The notes below the pieces were generated by a model. It searched no databases and was not told where the DNA came from. It was given only the letters and a program-made list of their open reading frames with translations. Below are positions 1-8,460 of a DNA stretch of 64,000 nucleotides, piece by piece. This stretch comes from Labilibaculum sp. (lineage in GTDB: Bacteria > Bacteroidota > Bacteroidia > Bacteroidales > Marinifilaceae): NCBI RefSeq assembly GCF_963664555.1, contig NZ_OY761461.1:62001-126000 (forward strand), given 5' to 3'. The translations under genes were made by a program, and so were the position numbers. Numbering within the stretch: the stretch's first letter is position 1; each line of letters starts with the position of its first letter.

Positions 1-64
1 GGCACTTTAATTAGTTTATTGTAAATTTGGCAACAAATTGTCAAAACCGACAAAATTTGAGAAC

Positions 65-307
65 ATGAACAAACAAGATAAAAAATTGGATTTTGCTCTT
101 TCAAAAGAAAACTACAAACTTATCGTTATTGGGTTTGTTATCATCATTGTAGGATTCCTACTCATGATGGGCGGTGGATCGGATGATCCCAATGTATTCG
201 ATGAAAGCATCTTTAGTTTTCGAAGAATTACTTTAGCTCCAATGGTGGTGTTGTTTGGTTTCGGCTTTGAAATATACGCCATCATGAAAAAACCAAAAGA
301 ACAGTAA
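65..307 (+). CDS. DUF3098 family small membrane protein
   Basis: Predicted 80-residue protein of the DUF3098 family, which in Bacteroidota usually sits between ftsX and uppP. It has one strong hydrophobic segment (about residues 18-38, ending at a GGGSDDPN turn) and a second near the C-terminus (about 55-75), with the family-typical stretch FSFRRITLAPMVVL between them. The ATG at 65 is preferred. An in-frame TTG at 38 would add nine residues that are not expected in the family. The function is unknown. The conserved position suggests a minor role near cell division or envelope synthesis, but that is inference. uppP follows 59 bp downstream on the same strand. Confidence 0.85.
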   Translation: MNKQDKKLDFALSKENYKLIVIGFVIIIVGFLLMMGGGSDDPNVFDESIFSFRRITLAPMVVLFGFGFEIYAIMKKPKEQ

Positions 308-366
308 ATATCTCCTTTTATGTATTTTTCGGTTAATTAACCGAAAATTTTTCTTTATAATATAGT

Positions 367-1155
367 ATGAATTGGATTGAAGCCTTACTTTTAGGCTTAC
401 TGCAAGGATTAACAGAATTCCTGCCGGTAAGCAGCAGTGGTCATTTAGAAATAGGCAAAGCCTTCTTAGGTATTCATGCCGAAAATAATTTGGTATTTAC
501 TGTTGTTGTGCACGGTGCAACTGTTTTAAGTACAATTATTGTATTCCGAAAAGATATTCTTGAACTTTTAAAGAATCTTTTTAGTTTTCAGTGGAATGAA
601 TCGACACAGTATATTGCTAAAATTGCTGTCTCTATGGTTCCAATCGGAATTGTAGGCGTGTTTTTTAAAGATCAGGTGGAAGAAATTTTCAATACTGATA
701 AAATCTTGTTGATAGTAGGTTTTATGCTTCTGGTAACGGCTGCATTTCTTGCATTTACTTACTATGCAAAACAAAAAGAAAAAGAAATCTCATTTAAGGA
801 TGCCTTTATCATAGGAATGGCTCAAACAGTTGCTGTACTTCCCGGAATTTCTAGATCGGGAGCCACAATAGCAACCGGACTGCTTCTAAAAAACAAAAAA
901 TCTGAAGTAGCCAAATTTTCATTTTTAATGGTTTTAGTTCCCATAATTGGTGAGAATATTCTAAGCGTTTTTAAGGGAACGTACAGCTCGCAGGGATCGG
1001 TAGAATTAATACCATTACTAGTTGGCTTTATTGGCGCTTTCCTTTCCGGATTATTGGCTTGCAGCTGGATGATTAAATTGGTGAAGAAGGGGAAATTAAT
1101 CTATTTTGCAATTTATTGCCTGATTATCGGACTTATTGCTATTTTTGCAGCCTGA
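367..1155 (+). CDS. uppP: undecaprenyl-diphosphatase (BacA/UppP)
   Basis: Integral membrane phosphatase that recycles undecaprenyl pyrophosphate to the monophosphate carrier used for peptidoglycan and O-antigen export; overproduction of the family gives bacitracin resistance. Length (262 aa) is normal. Both BacA signature motifs are present: [13 protein letters not shown] at residues 15-27 (conserved Glu17 and the Ser-rich loop) and PGISRSGAT at 159-167 (Arg163), with about eight hydrophobic segments. It starts with ATG 59 bp after the DUF3098 gene and is followed 37 bp later by truB. The four genes up to queA look like one transcription unit ending at the hairpin near 3045. Confidence 0.97.
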   Translation: MNWIEALLLGLLQGLTEFLPVSSSGHLEIGKAFLGIHAENNLVFTVVVHGATVLSTIIVFRKDILELLKNLFSFQWNESTQYIAKIAVSMVPIGIVGVFFKDQVEEIFNTDKILLIVGFMLLVTAAFLAFTYYAKQKEKEISFKDAFIIGMAQTVAVLPGISRSGATIATGLLLKNKKSEVAKFSFLMVLVPIIGENILSVFKGTYSSQGSVELIPLLVGFIGAFLSGLLACSWMIKLVKKGKLIYFAIYCLIIGLIAIFAA

Positions 1156-1192
1156 TTACAAAATAGGGCATTCCCGTTAAATCCGATTCTAA

Positions 1193-1897
1193 ATGATTCA
1201 ATTTGAAACCGATAATGATTTTCAAGAAGGCGCTTTACTTCTATTTAATAAGCCTTACGAATGGACTTCGTTTGATTTAGTAAACAAGATAAAGTATAAA
1301 ATCAAACATAAGTTTCATTACAAAAAAGTCAAAGTCGGACATGCCGGAACTCTCGACCCTTTGGCCACAGGTTTGTTGATTGTCTGCGTAGGGAAATACA
1401 CAAAAAAAATAGACAGCTACCAATCGCAGGTTAAAGAATACATTGCCACACTAAAACTAGGAGAAACCACTCCTTCTTTTGATTTGGAGACGGAAATTGA
1501 TCAGACTTACCCTACAGAACACATCACTAAAGAACTGATAGATGAAACCCTAAAAAGTTTTATTGGTGAAATACAACAAAGGCCACCTGACTATTCAGCA
1601 GTAAAAGTAAACGGGAAAAGAGCTTACGAATATGCCCGAAAAGGACAGGAAATTGAGATAAAAAAGAAAACCCTGGCGATCGACGAAATAGAAATTCTTA
1701 AATTTGAAAAGGAGATCTTAAAAATAAGAGTTGTTTGCAGCAAAGGAACGTACATTAGAGCTCTTGCCCGTGATATTGGCCAAAAACTAAATAGCGGTGC
1801 ACATTTAACTGCTCTTGAAAGAACTAGAATCGGTGATTTTCATATCAACGATGCCCTTGAAATTGAAGATTTTATAAAATTCTTAGAAAATTTATAA
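1193..1897 (+). CDS. truB: tRNA pseudouridine(55) synthase TruB
   Basis: Makes pseudouridine at position 55 in the T-loop of elongator tRNAs. The catalytic motif GHAGTLDPLATGLL is present, with the nucleophilic Asp at residue 55. Further family motifs (PPDYSAVKVNGKRAYEYAR at about 131-149 and SKGTYIRALARDIG at about 183-196) are intact. The 234-aa length fits the Bacteroidota form, which lacks a long C-terminal PUA extension. It lies between uppP and queA, a common arrangement in this phylum. Confidence 0.97.
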   Translation: MIQFETDNDFQEGALLLFNKPYEWTSFDLVNKIKYKIKHKFHYKKVKVGHAGTLDPLATGLLIVCVGKYTKKIDSYQSQVKEYIATLKLGETTPSFDLETEIDQTYPTEHITKELIDETLKSFIGEIQQRPPDYSAVKVNGKRAYEYARKGQEIEIKKKTLAIDEIEILKFEKEILKIRVVCSKGTYIRALARDIGQKLNSGAHLTALERTRIGDFHINDALEIEDFIKFLENL

Positions 1898-1978
1898 CTA
1901 TCTTGCGGTCTTTTCGTAAAAAGGAAAGCTTTGCTATCGCCTATCAACAAAAATCCAATATAAAAGTCATTCAGCATT

Positions 1979-3028
1979 ATGAAGTTATCGAAGTTTAAGT
2001 ACAAATTACCAAGCGAACTTATTGCTTTACATCCAGCCTACAATAGAGATGAATCTCGCTTATTGGTGCTTCACAAAGATACAGGAAAAATCGAACATAA
2101 AATTTTCAAAGATCTTATTGATTACTTTGATAACGAAGATGTTATGGTCTTTAACAACACCAAAGTTTTTCCTGCTCGTTTGTATGGCAACAAAGAAAAA
2201 ACAGGTGCTGAAATCGAAGTGTTTTTGCTTAGAGAGTTAAATCGTGAGCAAAGATTATGGGATGTATTAGTTGATCCTGCCCGTAAAATCAGAATCGGTA
2301 ACAAATTGTATTTTGGCGATGATGATTTATTGGTTGCTGAAGTAATCGACAATACTACTTCAAGAGGAAGAACTCTTCGTTTCTTATTTGATGGACCTTA
2401 CGAAGAATTTAAAAAGGCACTTTACGGATTAGGAGAAACTCCTCTTCCTAAATTTATAGATCGTGCAGTAGAACCTGAAGATGCAGAACGTTATCAAACA
2501 ATTTTTGCAAAACATGAAGGAGCTGTTGCCGCACCTACTGCAGGTATGCACTTTAGCCGCGAGCTAATGAAGCGTTTGGAAATTAAAGGGGTTGATTTTG
2601 CAGAGGTTACTTTGCATGTTGGCCTGGGTAACTTCAGAACTGTAGATGTTGAAGATTTAACCAAACACAAAATGGATTCAGAACAAATCGAAATTAACGA
2701 TTTGGCTGTGCAAAAGGTAAACAATGGTAAGAAAAAGAAGAAAAATATTTGTGCTGTCGGTACAACTGTTGTTCGTACTTTAGAAACCTCAGTATCAACC
2801 CAAGGCACATTAAAACCGTTCGAAGGGTGGACCAATAAATTTATTTTCCCTCCTTACGAATTTAGTGTTCCTAACAGCATGATTACAAATTTCCATTTGC
2901 CGCTTTCAACTTTACTGATGATGGTTTGTGCATTTGGAGGATACGATAAAGTAATGGCTGCATATCAGGAAGCAATCAAAGAAAAATATCGCTTTGGAAC
3001 TTATGGTGATGCAATGTTGATTATCTAA
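1979..3028 (+). CDS. queA: S-adenosylmethionine:tRNA ribosyltransferase-isomerase
   Basis: Transfers and isomerises the ribosyl part of SAM onto 7-aminomethyl-7-deazaguanine in tRNA, giving epoxyqueuosine. The 349-aa protein carries the expected QueA features: an N-terminal [13 protein letters not shown] segment, the [14 protein letters not shown] motif, [24 protein letters not shown] and the C-terminal [13 protein letters not shown]. It is the last gene of the uppP operon. The 81-bp gap after truB contains no obvious terminator. A short Lys-rich insertion (about residues 248-257) follows the conserved core and appears tolerated. Confidence 0.97.
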   Translation: MKLSKFKYKLPSELIALHPAYNRDESRLLVLHKDTGKIEHKIFKDLIDYFDNEDVMVFNNTKVFPARLYGNKEKTGAEIEVFLLRELNREQRLWDVLVDPARKIRIGNKLYFGDDDLLVAEVIDNTTSRGRTLRFLFDGPYEEFKKALYGLGETPLPKFIDRAVEPEDAERYQTIFAKHEGAVAAPTAGMHFSRELMKRLEIKGVDFAEVTLHVGLGNFRTVDVEDLTKHKMDSEQIEINDLAVQKVNNGKKKKKNICAVGTTVVRTLETSVSTQGTLKPFEGWTNKFIFPPYEFSVPNSMITNFHLPLSTLLMMVCAFGGYDKVMAAYQEAIKEKYRFGTYGDAMLII

Positions 3029-3044
3029 AATCAAAAATATACTG

Positions 3045-3082
3045 AAAAAAAGCTGTTGAAATTGAATTCAACAGCTTTTTTT
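3045..3082 (+). terminator. Rho-independent terminator after queA
   Basis: Perfect 10-bp inverted repeat, arms AGCTGTTGAA (3051-3060) and TTCAACAGCT (3067-3076), flanked by an A-run upstream and a T-run downstream. It lies 17 bp after the queA stop. The flanking A/T symmetry would let it work in both directions, so it may also stop reads coming off the minus-strand globin gene. Confidence 0.9.
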
Positions 3083-3177
3083 ATTTTATAATTTAATCAG
3101 GCAAATGGAAAATGAAGTCTTAATTCTACCCCTAAAAACTTACAATCCTCTTTACTCTGAATCATCTAATTTTTATT

Positions 3178-3609
3178 TCAACCTTCCGAATTCACCATCC
3201 AACTCGAAAATACATCCAGGTAATTCCAGTAAGAAAGTATCAATTCTTCAGGCACATCCAGTTCAGGCAAAAGCTTTTGATAGCACTGCATCCAAACCTG
3301 ACGAGCCTCTCTTGTTATTTTAAAATTTGCATGCCTTTTAACCAACATAGGTGCTCCCCTATTCTGATTAAAATACTCCGGTCCGCCTAAAACCTGAATA
3401 AAGAAATCCGATGAGCGAAGTTTTGCCGCTTCAAACTCCTCTCTATCCTGCGGAAATAAAGGACTATACTTACTTTTTCTCAATAATTCATAATGATCAT
3501 CGACTAATTTCCGAATTCCACTTTCCCCCAAATACTTTAAAAGATCCTTATTAGGCTTAGTTACTTCTGGTCTTGCCCCAAAAGGATAATCATTAATTTT
3601 TAATTCCAT
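3178..3609 (-). CDS. truncated-hemoglobin-like globin
   Basis: Predicted 143-aa haem protein of the truncated globin superfamily, closest in pattern to group II. It has the VLGGPEYF segment (about 73-80), a GAPMLVKRHANFKI stretch placing a proximal-type His at residue 93, and a following helix with the family's W..C pattern. Such globins bind O2 or NO and are linked to nitrosative or oxygen stress. The gene is convergent with queA and lies 97 bp from the stop of the Crp/Fnr regulator gene, reading in the same direction, so a redox or NO context is plausible. A TTTATC-A-GATAAA palindrome (3620-3632) lies just upstream of the start. Confidence 0.85.
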   Translation of the reverse strand: MELKINDYPFGARPEVTKPNKDLLKYLGESGIRKLVDDHYELLRKSKYSPLFPQDREEFEAAKLRSSDFFIQVLGGPEYFNQNRGAPMLVKRHANFKITREARQVWMQCYQKLLPELDVPEELILSYWNYLDVFSSWMVNSEG

Positions 3610-3706
3610 CTCTTTACTCTTTATCAGATAAAATGATTCGTTTTTATAAATTTACATAACCTAAACAATTAGATAAGAATACTTTACCTCCTATTTAATC
3701 GTAAAA

Positions 3707-4402
3707 TTAACCTCTCCTATTAATTTCTTCCAATACTTTTTTATTGGTGATTACAATTTTTTTCCCATCTAAGGAAATTATGCCTTCTTTCTCAAACTCT
3801 TTAATAAATTTAACTGCACTTTCCACACTTATGGATGCAAAATCAGCAATATTTTGGCGAGTTAAATACTCATAAACATTTTCATTAATAAATATCTCCG
3901 AAGATAGATATAACAAAGCAGAAGCTAATTTCCCTCTCATCTGTTTGTAGGAGATGTTTTGAATAATATCAATATACCTATTTTCATTATGGCAATTCTT
4001 AGAATTTATTTCCATTGCAAATTCAGGATTTCTCAATAATAACTCTTTTAAAGCCTGCTTATCTATGATACAAATATTCGAATCTTTTAAAGCAATTGCA
4101 GAATAAAGATATGTGTCTTTCCCAAAAATGGAAGAAAAAGCAATTAAATCACCCTTTTTAGCCAAACGAATATTTATTTGCTTGTTCTTATTCGTCTGAA
4201 GGTAAACTCGCACTAATCCTTGATTTACAAACAACACATGTGGGGCAAATGCTCCTTGCTTAAATACAGTTTCATCCTTAAAAAACTTAACTTGTTTTTT
4301 CTTTTCATTAATGATTTTTAAATCTGTAAGTCCCAGATTTTGAAAACAATCGATATTTATCTCGTTATTTTCTTTGTTATTATCAATCGAATTAAAAGTC
4401 AT
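3707..4402 (-). CDS. Crp/Fnr family transcriptional regulator
   Basis: 231-aa regulator with an N-terminal cyclic-nucleotide-binding-type beta-roll (about residues 35-150; FKQGAFAPHVLFVNQGLVRVY) and a C-terminal winged helix (about 165-231; YLTRQNIADFASISVESAVKFIKEFEKEG is the HTH region). The N-terminus has only one Cys (residue 19), so it lacks the full FNR [4Fe-4S] ligand set and probably senses something else. It is transcribed towards the globin gene and divergently from the NifX-like operon. A 16-bp near-palindrome in the shared intergenic region is a good candidate operator. The ligand is unknown. Confidence 0.9.
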   Translation of the reverse strand: MTFNSIDNNKENNEINIDCFQNLGLTDLKIINEKKKQVKFFKDETVFKQGAFAPHVLFVNQGLVRVYLQTNKNKQINIRLAKKGDLIAFSSIFGKDTYLYSAIALKDSNICIIDKQALKELLLRNPEFAMEINSKNCHNENRYIDIIQNISYKQMRGKLASALLYLSSEIFINENVYEYLTRQNIADFASISVESAVKFIKEFEKEGIISLDGKKIVITNKKVLEEINRRG

Positions 4403-4574
4403 ACTGTTTTAGTGTTTATTCGCTATAAATGTACCTAATCGTTAAAAAAAGAATATCACGAATGAAAAGAGAATTATTATCTCGTTGTAAAAAAGTTATC
4501 AAATTTCAATTCTAAATCCAGAATACTCCATTTCCTGTTACTTGTTTTCGCTTGAGACTCCTACTATTTTTGCC

Positions 4575-4590
4575 TTGGTAAATTTATCAA
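4575..4590. promoter_or_regulatory. candidate Crp/Fnr-type operator
   Basis: Near-perfect 16-bp palindrome TTGGTAAATTTATCAA (14 of 16 positions symmetric), 31 bp before the NifX-like ORF and in the intergenic region shared with the Crp/Fnr gene. It resembles an FNR/CRP half-site pair (TTGRT...AYCAA), but with a 6-bp rather than 4-bp centre. Assignment to this regulator is inference from position. Confidence 0.45.
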
Positions 4591-4621
4591 GAATAAATAA
4601 GGATAACAATCTCTATACACT

Positions 4622-5059
4622 ATGAATAATTACAAAATAATATTTGCCTTTGCGGTTAGCCAAACCAATAAATTTGAAGCAAAACATTTTGGTGATGTAG
4701 ATAAATATCTAATCTATGAATATTCTAACGAATCCTTTAGTTTGGTTTCTCATCAAATAAATAAGTATAAAGACATGGATGAGAAACAAATTCATGGCTC
4801 CATAAAAAAAGGAGATGCCATTATTAAACTCCTAGAAAAGAATCATGTTCAAATATTGGTATCCCTACAATTTGGACGAAATATTACCCTAATTAATAAA
4901 CATTTTATTCCTGTAGCTATTCATAATTGTAATTCGGAAAATGTTTTTGAAATTCTATCGAAACATATTAAATGGATAGCCGACGAACTAGAGATTAATC
5001 CTCCAGAATACAGACTTTTTTCCATCAATCCGGGAGCCTTAAAAACTACTATAAAATAA
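4622..5059 (+). CDS. NifX/NifB-type dinitrogenase cofactor-domain protein
   Basis: 145-aa protein matching the dinitrogenase iron-molybdenum-cofactor family fold (PF02579-like): an early KHFGDVDKYLIYEY segment, a central KGDAIIKLLEKNHVQILVSLQFG stretch and a C-terminal extension. Members bind Fe-S or metal clusters, and many are not linked to nitrogen fixation. No nif genes are visible nearby. It is the first gene of a plus-strand set (CoA-binding protein, TDT carrier, DUF302, DUF1847) divergent from the Crp/Fnr regulator, which suggests a metal- or redox-handling role. The specific function is unknown. Confidence 0.75.
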   Translation: MNNYKIIFAFAVSQTNKFEAKHFGDVDKYLIYEYSNESFSLVSHQINKYKDMDEKQIHGSIKKGDAIIKLLEKNHVQILVSLQFGRNITLINKHFIPVAIHNCNSENVFEILSKHIKWIADELEINPPEYRLFSINPGALKTTIK

Positions 5060-5083
5060 CGCAATAATAATTAATAATTACCA

Positions 5084-5446
5084 ATGAAAAACAAAACCTT
5101 AATAATTGGAGCCAGCTTAAATCCAGAGCGTTACTCCTATAAAGCCGCAGATAAATTATTAGAGAACGGACACGATATTTATATGATTGGAAATAAAGCA
5201 GGAATGCTATTCCATCGTAAAATTGTAAAGGAGCAAACTCCTTATACTGATGTTGATACAGTTACTATGTATGTAGCGGCAAAAAATCAAGTTTCCTATT
5301 ACGAATATATCATCTCGTTACATCCACGTAGAGTAATTTTTAATCCAGGTACTGAAAATACTGCCTTCGCAACACAGCTAAATTCTCGAGGAATAAAAAC
5401 AGAAGAGTCCTGCACACTAGTGCTGCTAGCAACAAATATTTACTGA
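5084..5446 (+). CDS. CoA-binding domain protein
   Basis: 120-aa single-domain protein of the CoA_binding_2 type (YccU-like Rossmann fold). The nucleotide-binding start is TLIIGASLNPERYSYKAA, and the C-terminal FNPGTENTAFATQLNSRGI region matches the family. These small proteins bind CoA or a related nucleotide and have no established reaction. It begins 24 bp after the NifX-like gene and ends 6 bp before the TDT carrier, so it is probably co-transcribed with both. Confidence 0.85.
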   Translation: MKNKTLIIGASLNPERYSYKAADKLLENGHDIYMIGNKAGMLFHRKIVKEQTPYTDVDTVTMYVAAKNQVSYYEYIISLHPRRVIFNPGTENTAFATQLNSRGIKTEESCTLVLLATNIY

Positions 5447-5452
5447 TACCGC

Positions 5453-6403
5453 ATGAAAGAGAAATTAAAATATTTCCCAATAACAGCCTATGCTATTGTT
5501 ATGGGACTTGCTGGACTAAGTATTGTATTTGGCAAATTTCACCACATGCAATGGTTGCCCAAAATATTCTATGAAATTCTACTGTTTTGTACGCTGTTTA
5601 TTTTTTTAGGAATATCCATACTGTATGCATTAAAAGCGGTTAGGCATTTCGAAGAAGTACGAATAGATTTTAATCATCGTATTCGGATTAATTTTTTTTC
5701 AGCCTTCTCTATTTCTATTCTTTTGTTATCCATTGCATTTATGAGTTTTTGGCCCTTTTTATCCATGAGTTTTTGGTGGATTGGAACCATTGTGCATACG
5801 ATATTAATGCTTCACACTGTAGCCTATTGGATACAAAATAATTTTGAAATACAATTTATGAATCCAGCTTGGTTTATCCCAATAGTTGGTAATATGCTGA
5901 TTCCAATTGCTGGTGTTGAGTACCTGCCAAAACTATTCTCCTTCTTCTACTTTGGAGTTGGATTTTTCTTTTGGATCATCTTATTTACGATCTTCTTAAA
6001 CCGTGCCATTTTTCACCATCAGCTTCCACAAAAATTTGTTCCTACCTTGTTTATTCTTATTGCACCACCAGCAATTGGTTTTATTGCATACATCCGAATA
6101 GCACAAAGTTGGGACGCATTTGCAATTTTTTTGTTGCTGATTTCTTATTTCTTTGCCGTATTACTCCTCGTGTTACACAAAAGCTTTAAGAAACTTGAAT
6201 TTTTTATATCGTGGTGGGCTTTCACTTTTCCACTAATGGCCATTACCATAGCTTCGGTGGTTGCTTTTCAAATTTCACATCAAGCTGTTTTTAAGTACTT
6301 GTCCTTCTTTTTTATCACAATAGCGATTCTCACAATTAGTTTTGTTGCCTATAAAACAGGTGAAAAAATCAGACAAGGTGAAATATGCATCAACGAAGAA
6401 TAA
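5453..6403 (+). CDS. SLAC1/TDT-family membrane transporter (TehA-like)
   Basis: 316-aa polytopic protein with about ten hydrophobic segments, matching the tellurite-resistance/dicarboxylate transporter and SLAC1 anion-channel superfamily. Typical features are PITAYAIVMGLAGLSIVFGK at the N-terminus, the NPAWFIPIVGNMLIPIAG segment, and the later FILIAPPAIGFIAY helix. The substrate cannot be read from sequence; family members move anions, C4-dicarboxylates or sulfite. It lies 6 bp after the CoA-binding protein and 24 bp before the DUF302 protein, in the putative Crp/Fnr-controlled set. Confidence 0.85.
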   Translation: MKEKLKYFPITAYAIVMGLAGLSIVFGKFHHMQWLPKIFYEILLFCTLFIFLGISILYALKAVRHFEEVRIDFNHRIRINFFSAFSISILLLSIAFMSFWPFLSMSFWWIGTIVHTILMLHTVAYWIQNNFEIQFMNPAWFIPIVGNMLIPIAGVEYLPKLFSFFYFGVGFFFWIILFTIFLNRAIFHHQLPQKFVPTLFILIAPPAIGFIAYIRIAQSWDAFAIFLLLISYFFAVLLLVLHKSFKKLEFFISWWAFTFPLMAITIASVVAFQISHQAVFKYLSFFFITIAILTISFVAYKTGEKIRQGEICINEE

Positions 6404-6427
6404 TATTTTATTTTAATAATTACACGA

Positions 6428-6931
6428 ATGAAAAATATAACGATAATCGCATCCATTCTACTAGGCTTCACGCTTGGAATCCTATTTACAGGAATCACTC
6501 TAAGTATCTCTTCTGGAGAAATGATGATCAAAGAATTTAAAAGTCCATACAACTTTGAAAAATCTGTAGAAGTAATAACAAACAGAATAAACGCAAAGGA
6601 AGGCTGGCATGTAACCAATACTATTGATCAGAACAAAGAAATAATCGACAATGGCGGAAAAGGAATTGGCAAGTATGCTATTATAAAATATTGCCATGCA
6701 AAATTTTCGGAGAGAATGCTAAAGGAAGACAATCGGAAAAAAATTGGAAATATGATGCCAAAATCATTTGCTGTTTACGAAAAAGCCGACGGCCAAGTAT
6801 TTATATCGACCATGAATGGTGCAATAATGGGAAAAATATTTGGAGGAGAAATTGAAAATATCATTGAAGAAGTATCATTAGAAGTGGAAGACATGATGCG
6901 TTTTATCCATTTAAAATATAGCTTATTTTAA
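6428..6931 (+). CDS. DUF302 domain protein, membrane anchored
   Basis: 167-aa protein with an N-terminal hydrophobic segment (about residues 4-28) and a DUF302 domain from about 35 on. YNFEKSVEVITNRINAKEGWHV and the later KIFGGEIENIIEEVSLEVEDMM fit the family. DUF302 proteins are small alpha/beta domains, often encoded near sulfur or redox genes; the biochemical role is not established. It lies 24 bp after the TDT carrier. Confidence 0.8.
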   Translation: MKNITIIASILLGFTLGILFTGITLSISSGEMMIKEFKSPYNFEKSVEVITNRINAKEGWHVTNTIDQNKEIIDNGGKGIGKYAIIKYCHAKFSERMLKEDNRKKIGNMMPKSFAVYEKADGQVFISTMNGAIMGKIFGGEIENIIEEVSLEVEDMMRFIHLKYSLF

Positions 6932-7004
6932 TGGTAAAGCTCCCAGCATAAATAAACCAAGACTTCTTAAAAGCAATGTGCAATTCCTTAAATAACAGCT
7001 AAAA

Positions 7005-7472
7005 ATGGATGATAAAGATTTATATTCCCGCAAAGATATTTCGATCATGAAAAGTGCGGCAGATGCCTTAAATCGGAATAACGATCGGATTCAGGAAATT
7101 ATAGAATATGCCAAAATATCCAATATTAAAACAATTGGAATTGCACATTGTACCACATTTAACAAAGAAGCCAAGCAACTAAGAACTCTTCTTGAGATAG
7201 AAGGCTTTACCGTTGAACAAGTGAATTGCAAACTAGGAAAAATACCTTTCTCAGATTTAGTGCCTAATTACAAAGGAATAACTTGCAATCCGGCAGGACA
7301 AGCGCATTATTTAGAAGAAAAAAACACTGAACTAAATATTATGATGGGCTTATGCCTTGGGCATGATATGATTTTTAATGCCAAATCGAAAGCTCTGGTT
7401 ACTCCCCTACTTGTTAAGGATAGAAAGTTGAATCATCACAGCATCAAAAAATTAAATTCATCTGATTTCTAA
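7005..7472 (+). CDS. DUF1847 family protein lacking the usual Cys-rich start
   Basis: 155-aa protein matching the core of DUF1847 metal-binding-type proteins: TIGIAHCTTFNKEA, TCNPAGQAHYLEEKNTELN and MMGLCLGHDMIFNAKSKALVTPLLVKDR. Many DUF1847 proteins begin with a CxxC-type cluster. Here the N-terminus (MDDKDLYSRKDISIMK) has no Cys, so that part appears replaced or lost. The internal Cys and His residues are retained. It is the last plausible member of the redox-type set that starts at 4622. Function unknown. Confidence 0.75.
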   Translation: MDDKDLYSRKDISIMKSAADALNRNNDRIQEIIEYAKISNIKTIGIAHCTTFNKEAKQLRTLLEIEGFTVEQVNCKLGKIPFSDLVPNYKGITCNPAGQAHYLEEKNTELNIMMGLCLGHDMIFNAKSKALVTPLLVKDRKLNHHSIKKLNSSDF

Positions 7473-7605
7473 TCCGATTCCATCCCCCAACACTTCAACA
7501 ATAAATTATATTTTTTCGTTCCTAGTAGAATTACTAAATTGAATCTACTTTATCCATTATTTCTACAAGCGTATAATATGTATTCGAAACCTTACTCTCT
7601 TTTTT

Positions 7606-7624
7606 AATTGTCTGACAGACAATT
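7606..7624. promoter_or_regulatory. perfect 9-bp palindrome, possible operator
   Basis: AATTGTCTG-A-CAGACAATT, a perfect inverted repeat with a 1-bp centre, 82 bp before the TapB-like start. Such tight palindromes commonly bind dimeric repressors (for example TetR type). No matching regulator is adjacent, so the cognate factor is unknown. Confidence 0.5.
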
Positions 7625-7648
7625 CTTGCCTAAGCACTTTAAAACCAT

Positions 7649-7673
7649 GACTATTCAAACCACATGAATAGTC
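7649..7673 (+). other. 5' leader hairpin before TapB-like gene
   Basis: Second inverted repeat: GACTATTCA (7649-7657) and TGAATAGTC (7665-7673), with a 7-nt loop. It would fold in the mRNA 14 nt before the preferred start at 7688, and the alternative ATG at 7664 lies at its base. It has no T-tail, so it is not a terminator. It may affect translation or stability. Confidence 0.45.
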
Positions 7674-7687
7674 GAGACAATTATTCC

Positions 7688-8383
7688 ATGAAAAAATTAA
7701 TTAGCTTGATATTCCTTATCGGTCTTACAAGTATGCTTGCTTTCTCGCAAGAATGCACCTTGTACATTCCCAACCAAGTAGGCACCGAACTTCATTACCA
7801 GATCACCAATGCAAAAGGCAAAGTAGATGGCATTTACACGCAAAAAATGATCTCTGTAAAGGAAAAAGGAGGGGAAACAATATTTGAATTATTACAAACT
7901 TTTATGGATCCTAAGTCGCCCGAAAAAGTGATCACTCAAGACACAATTATATTTCGCTGTAAAGACAATATTTTTTATATCGACATGGAAAAATACCTGA
8001 ACCAAAAGCAAATGGAAGGGTTTAAAGATATGGAAGTGAAAATTACAACTGAAGATCTCATTTATCCTCCAAAACTTTATCCTGGTTTGGCATTAAACGA
8101 TGGCTCGATTTCGCTTGAAGTTGGAGCAGGAATGATAAATATGAACATGACAACCAATATTGTGAACCGAAAAGTTGAGGCACTTGAAGATGTGACAACT
8201 CCTGCCGGCACCTTTACATGCTACAAAATATCGGAAGATGTGAAAAGTAAAATTGGTTTTGTAAATGTAGAATTGCACAATATTGCCTGGATTGTGAAAG
8301 ACATTGGAACCATTCGCAGTAAATCCTTCGACAAAAAAGGAAAACCCAGTAGCACTACCGAATTGGTAAAAATCGTTCGATAA
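7688..8383 (+). CDS. exported TapB-like (DUF3108-like) protein
   Basis: 231-aa secreted protein with a clear signal peptide (MKKLISLIFLIGLTSMLAFS). The body resembles TapB/DUF3108-like beta-rich proteins: the TPAGTFTCYKI motif (about residues 177-187) followed by IAWIVKDIGTIRSKSFDKKG is characteristic. The ATG at 7688 is chosen because it starts the signal peptide; an upstream ATG at 7664 adds eight polar residues. Function is unknown and it is likely periplasmic or surface exposed. A strong bidirectional terminator follows. Confidence 0.75.
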   Translation: MKKLISLIFLIGLTSMLAFSQECTLYIPNQVGTELHYQITNAKGKVDGIYTQKMISVKEKGGETIFELLQTFMDPKSPEKVITQDTIIFRCKDNIFYIDMEKYLNQKQMEGFKDMEVKITTEDLIYPPKLYPGLALNDGSISLEVGAGMINMNMTTNIVNRKVEALEDVTTPAGTFTCYKISEDVKSKIGFVNVELHNIAWIVKDIGTIRSKSFDKKGKPSSTTELVKIVR

Positions 8384-8398
8384 ATAGGTAGAAAAGTA

Positions 8399-8438
8399 AA
8401 AGGAGAAAGCGACAAAACAATTTGGCACTTTCTCCTTT
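8399..8438. terminator. bidirectional terminator
   Basis: Perfect 11-bp inverted repeat, AAAGGAGAAAG (8399-8409) and CTTTCTCCTTT (8428-8438), between the convergent TapB-like and 2-hydroxyacid dehydrogenase genes. Confidence 0.75.
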
Positions 8439-8460
8439 CACCTTTATGCTTTTAGCTTAT

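Noticed and set aside
1..37. Possible 3' end of ftsX at the left edge
   Set aside because: All three plus frames meet a stop within 24 bp and the last residues (GTLISLL) do not clearly match FtsX; gene order alone suggests it, so no CDS was called.
4622..5059. Part of a nitrogen-fixation cluster
   Set aside because: Only the NifX/NifB-type domain is present; no nitrogenase or other nif gene is in the window.
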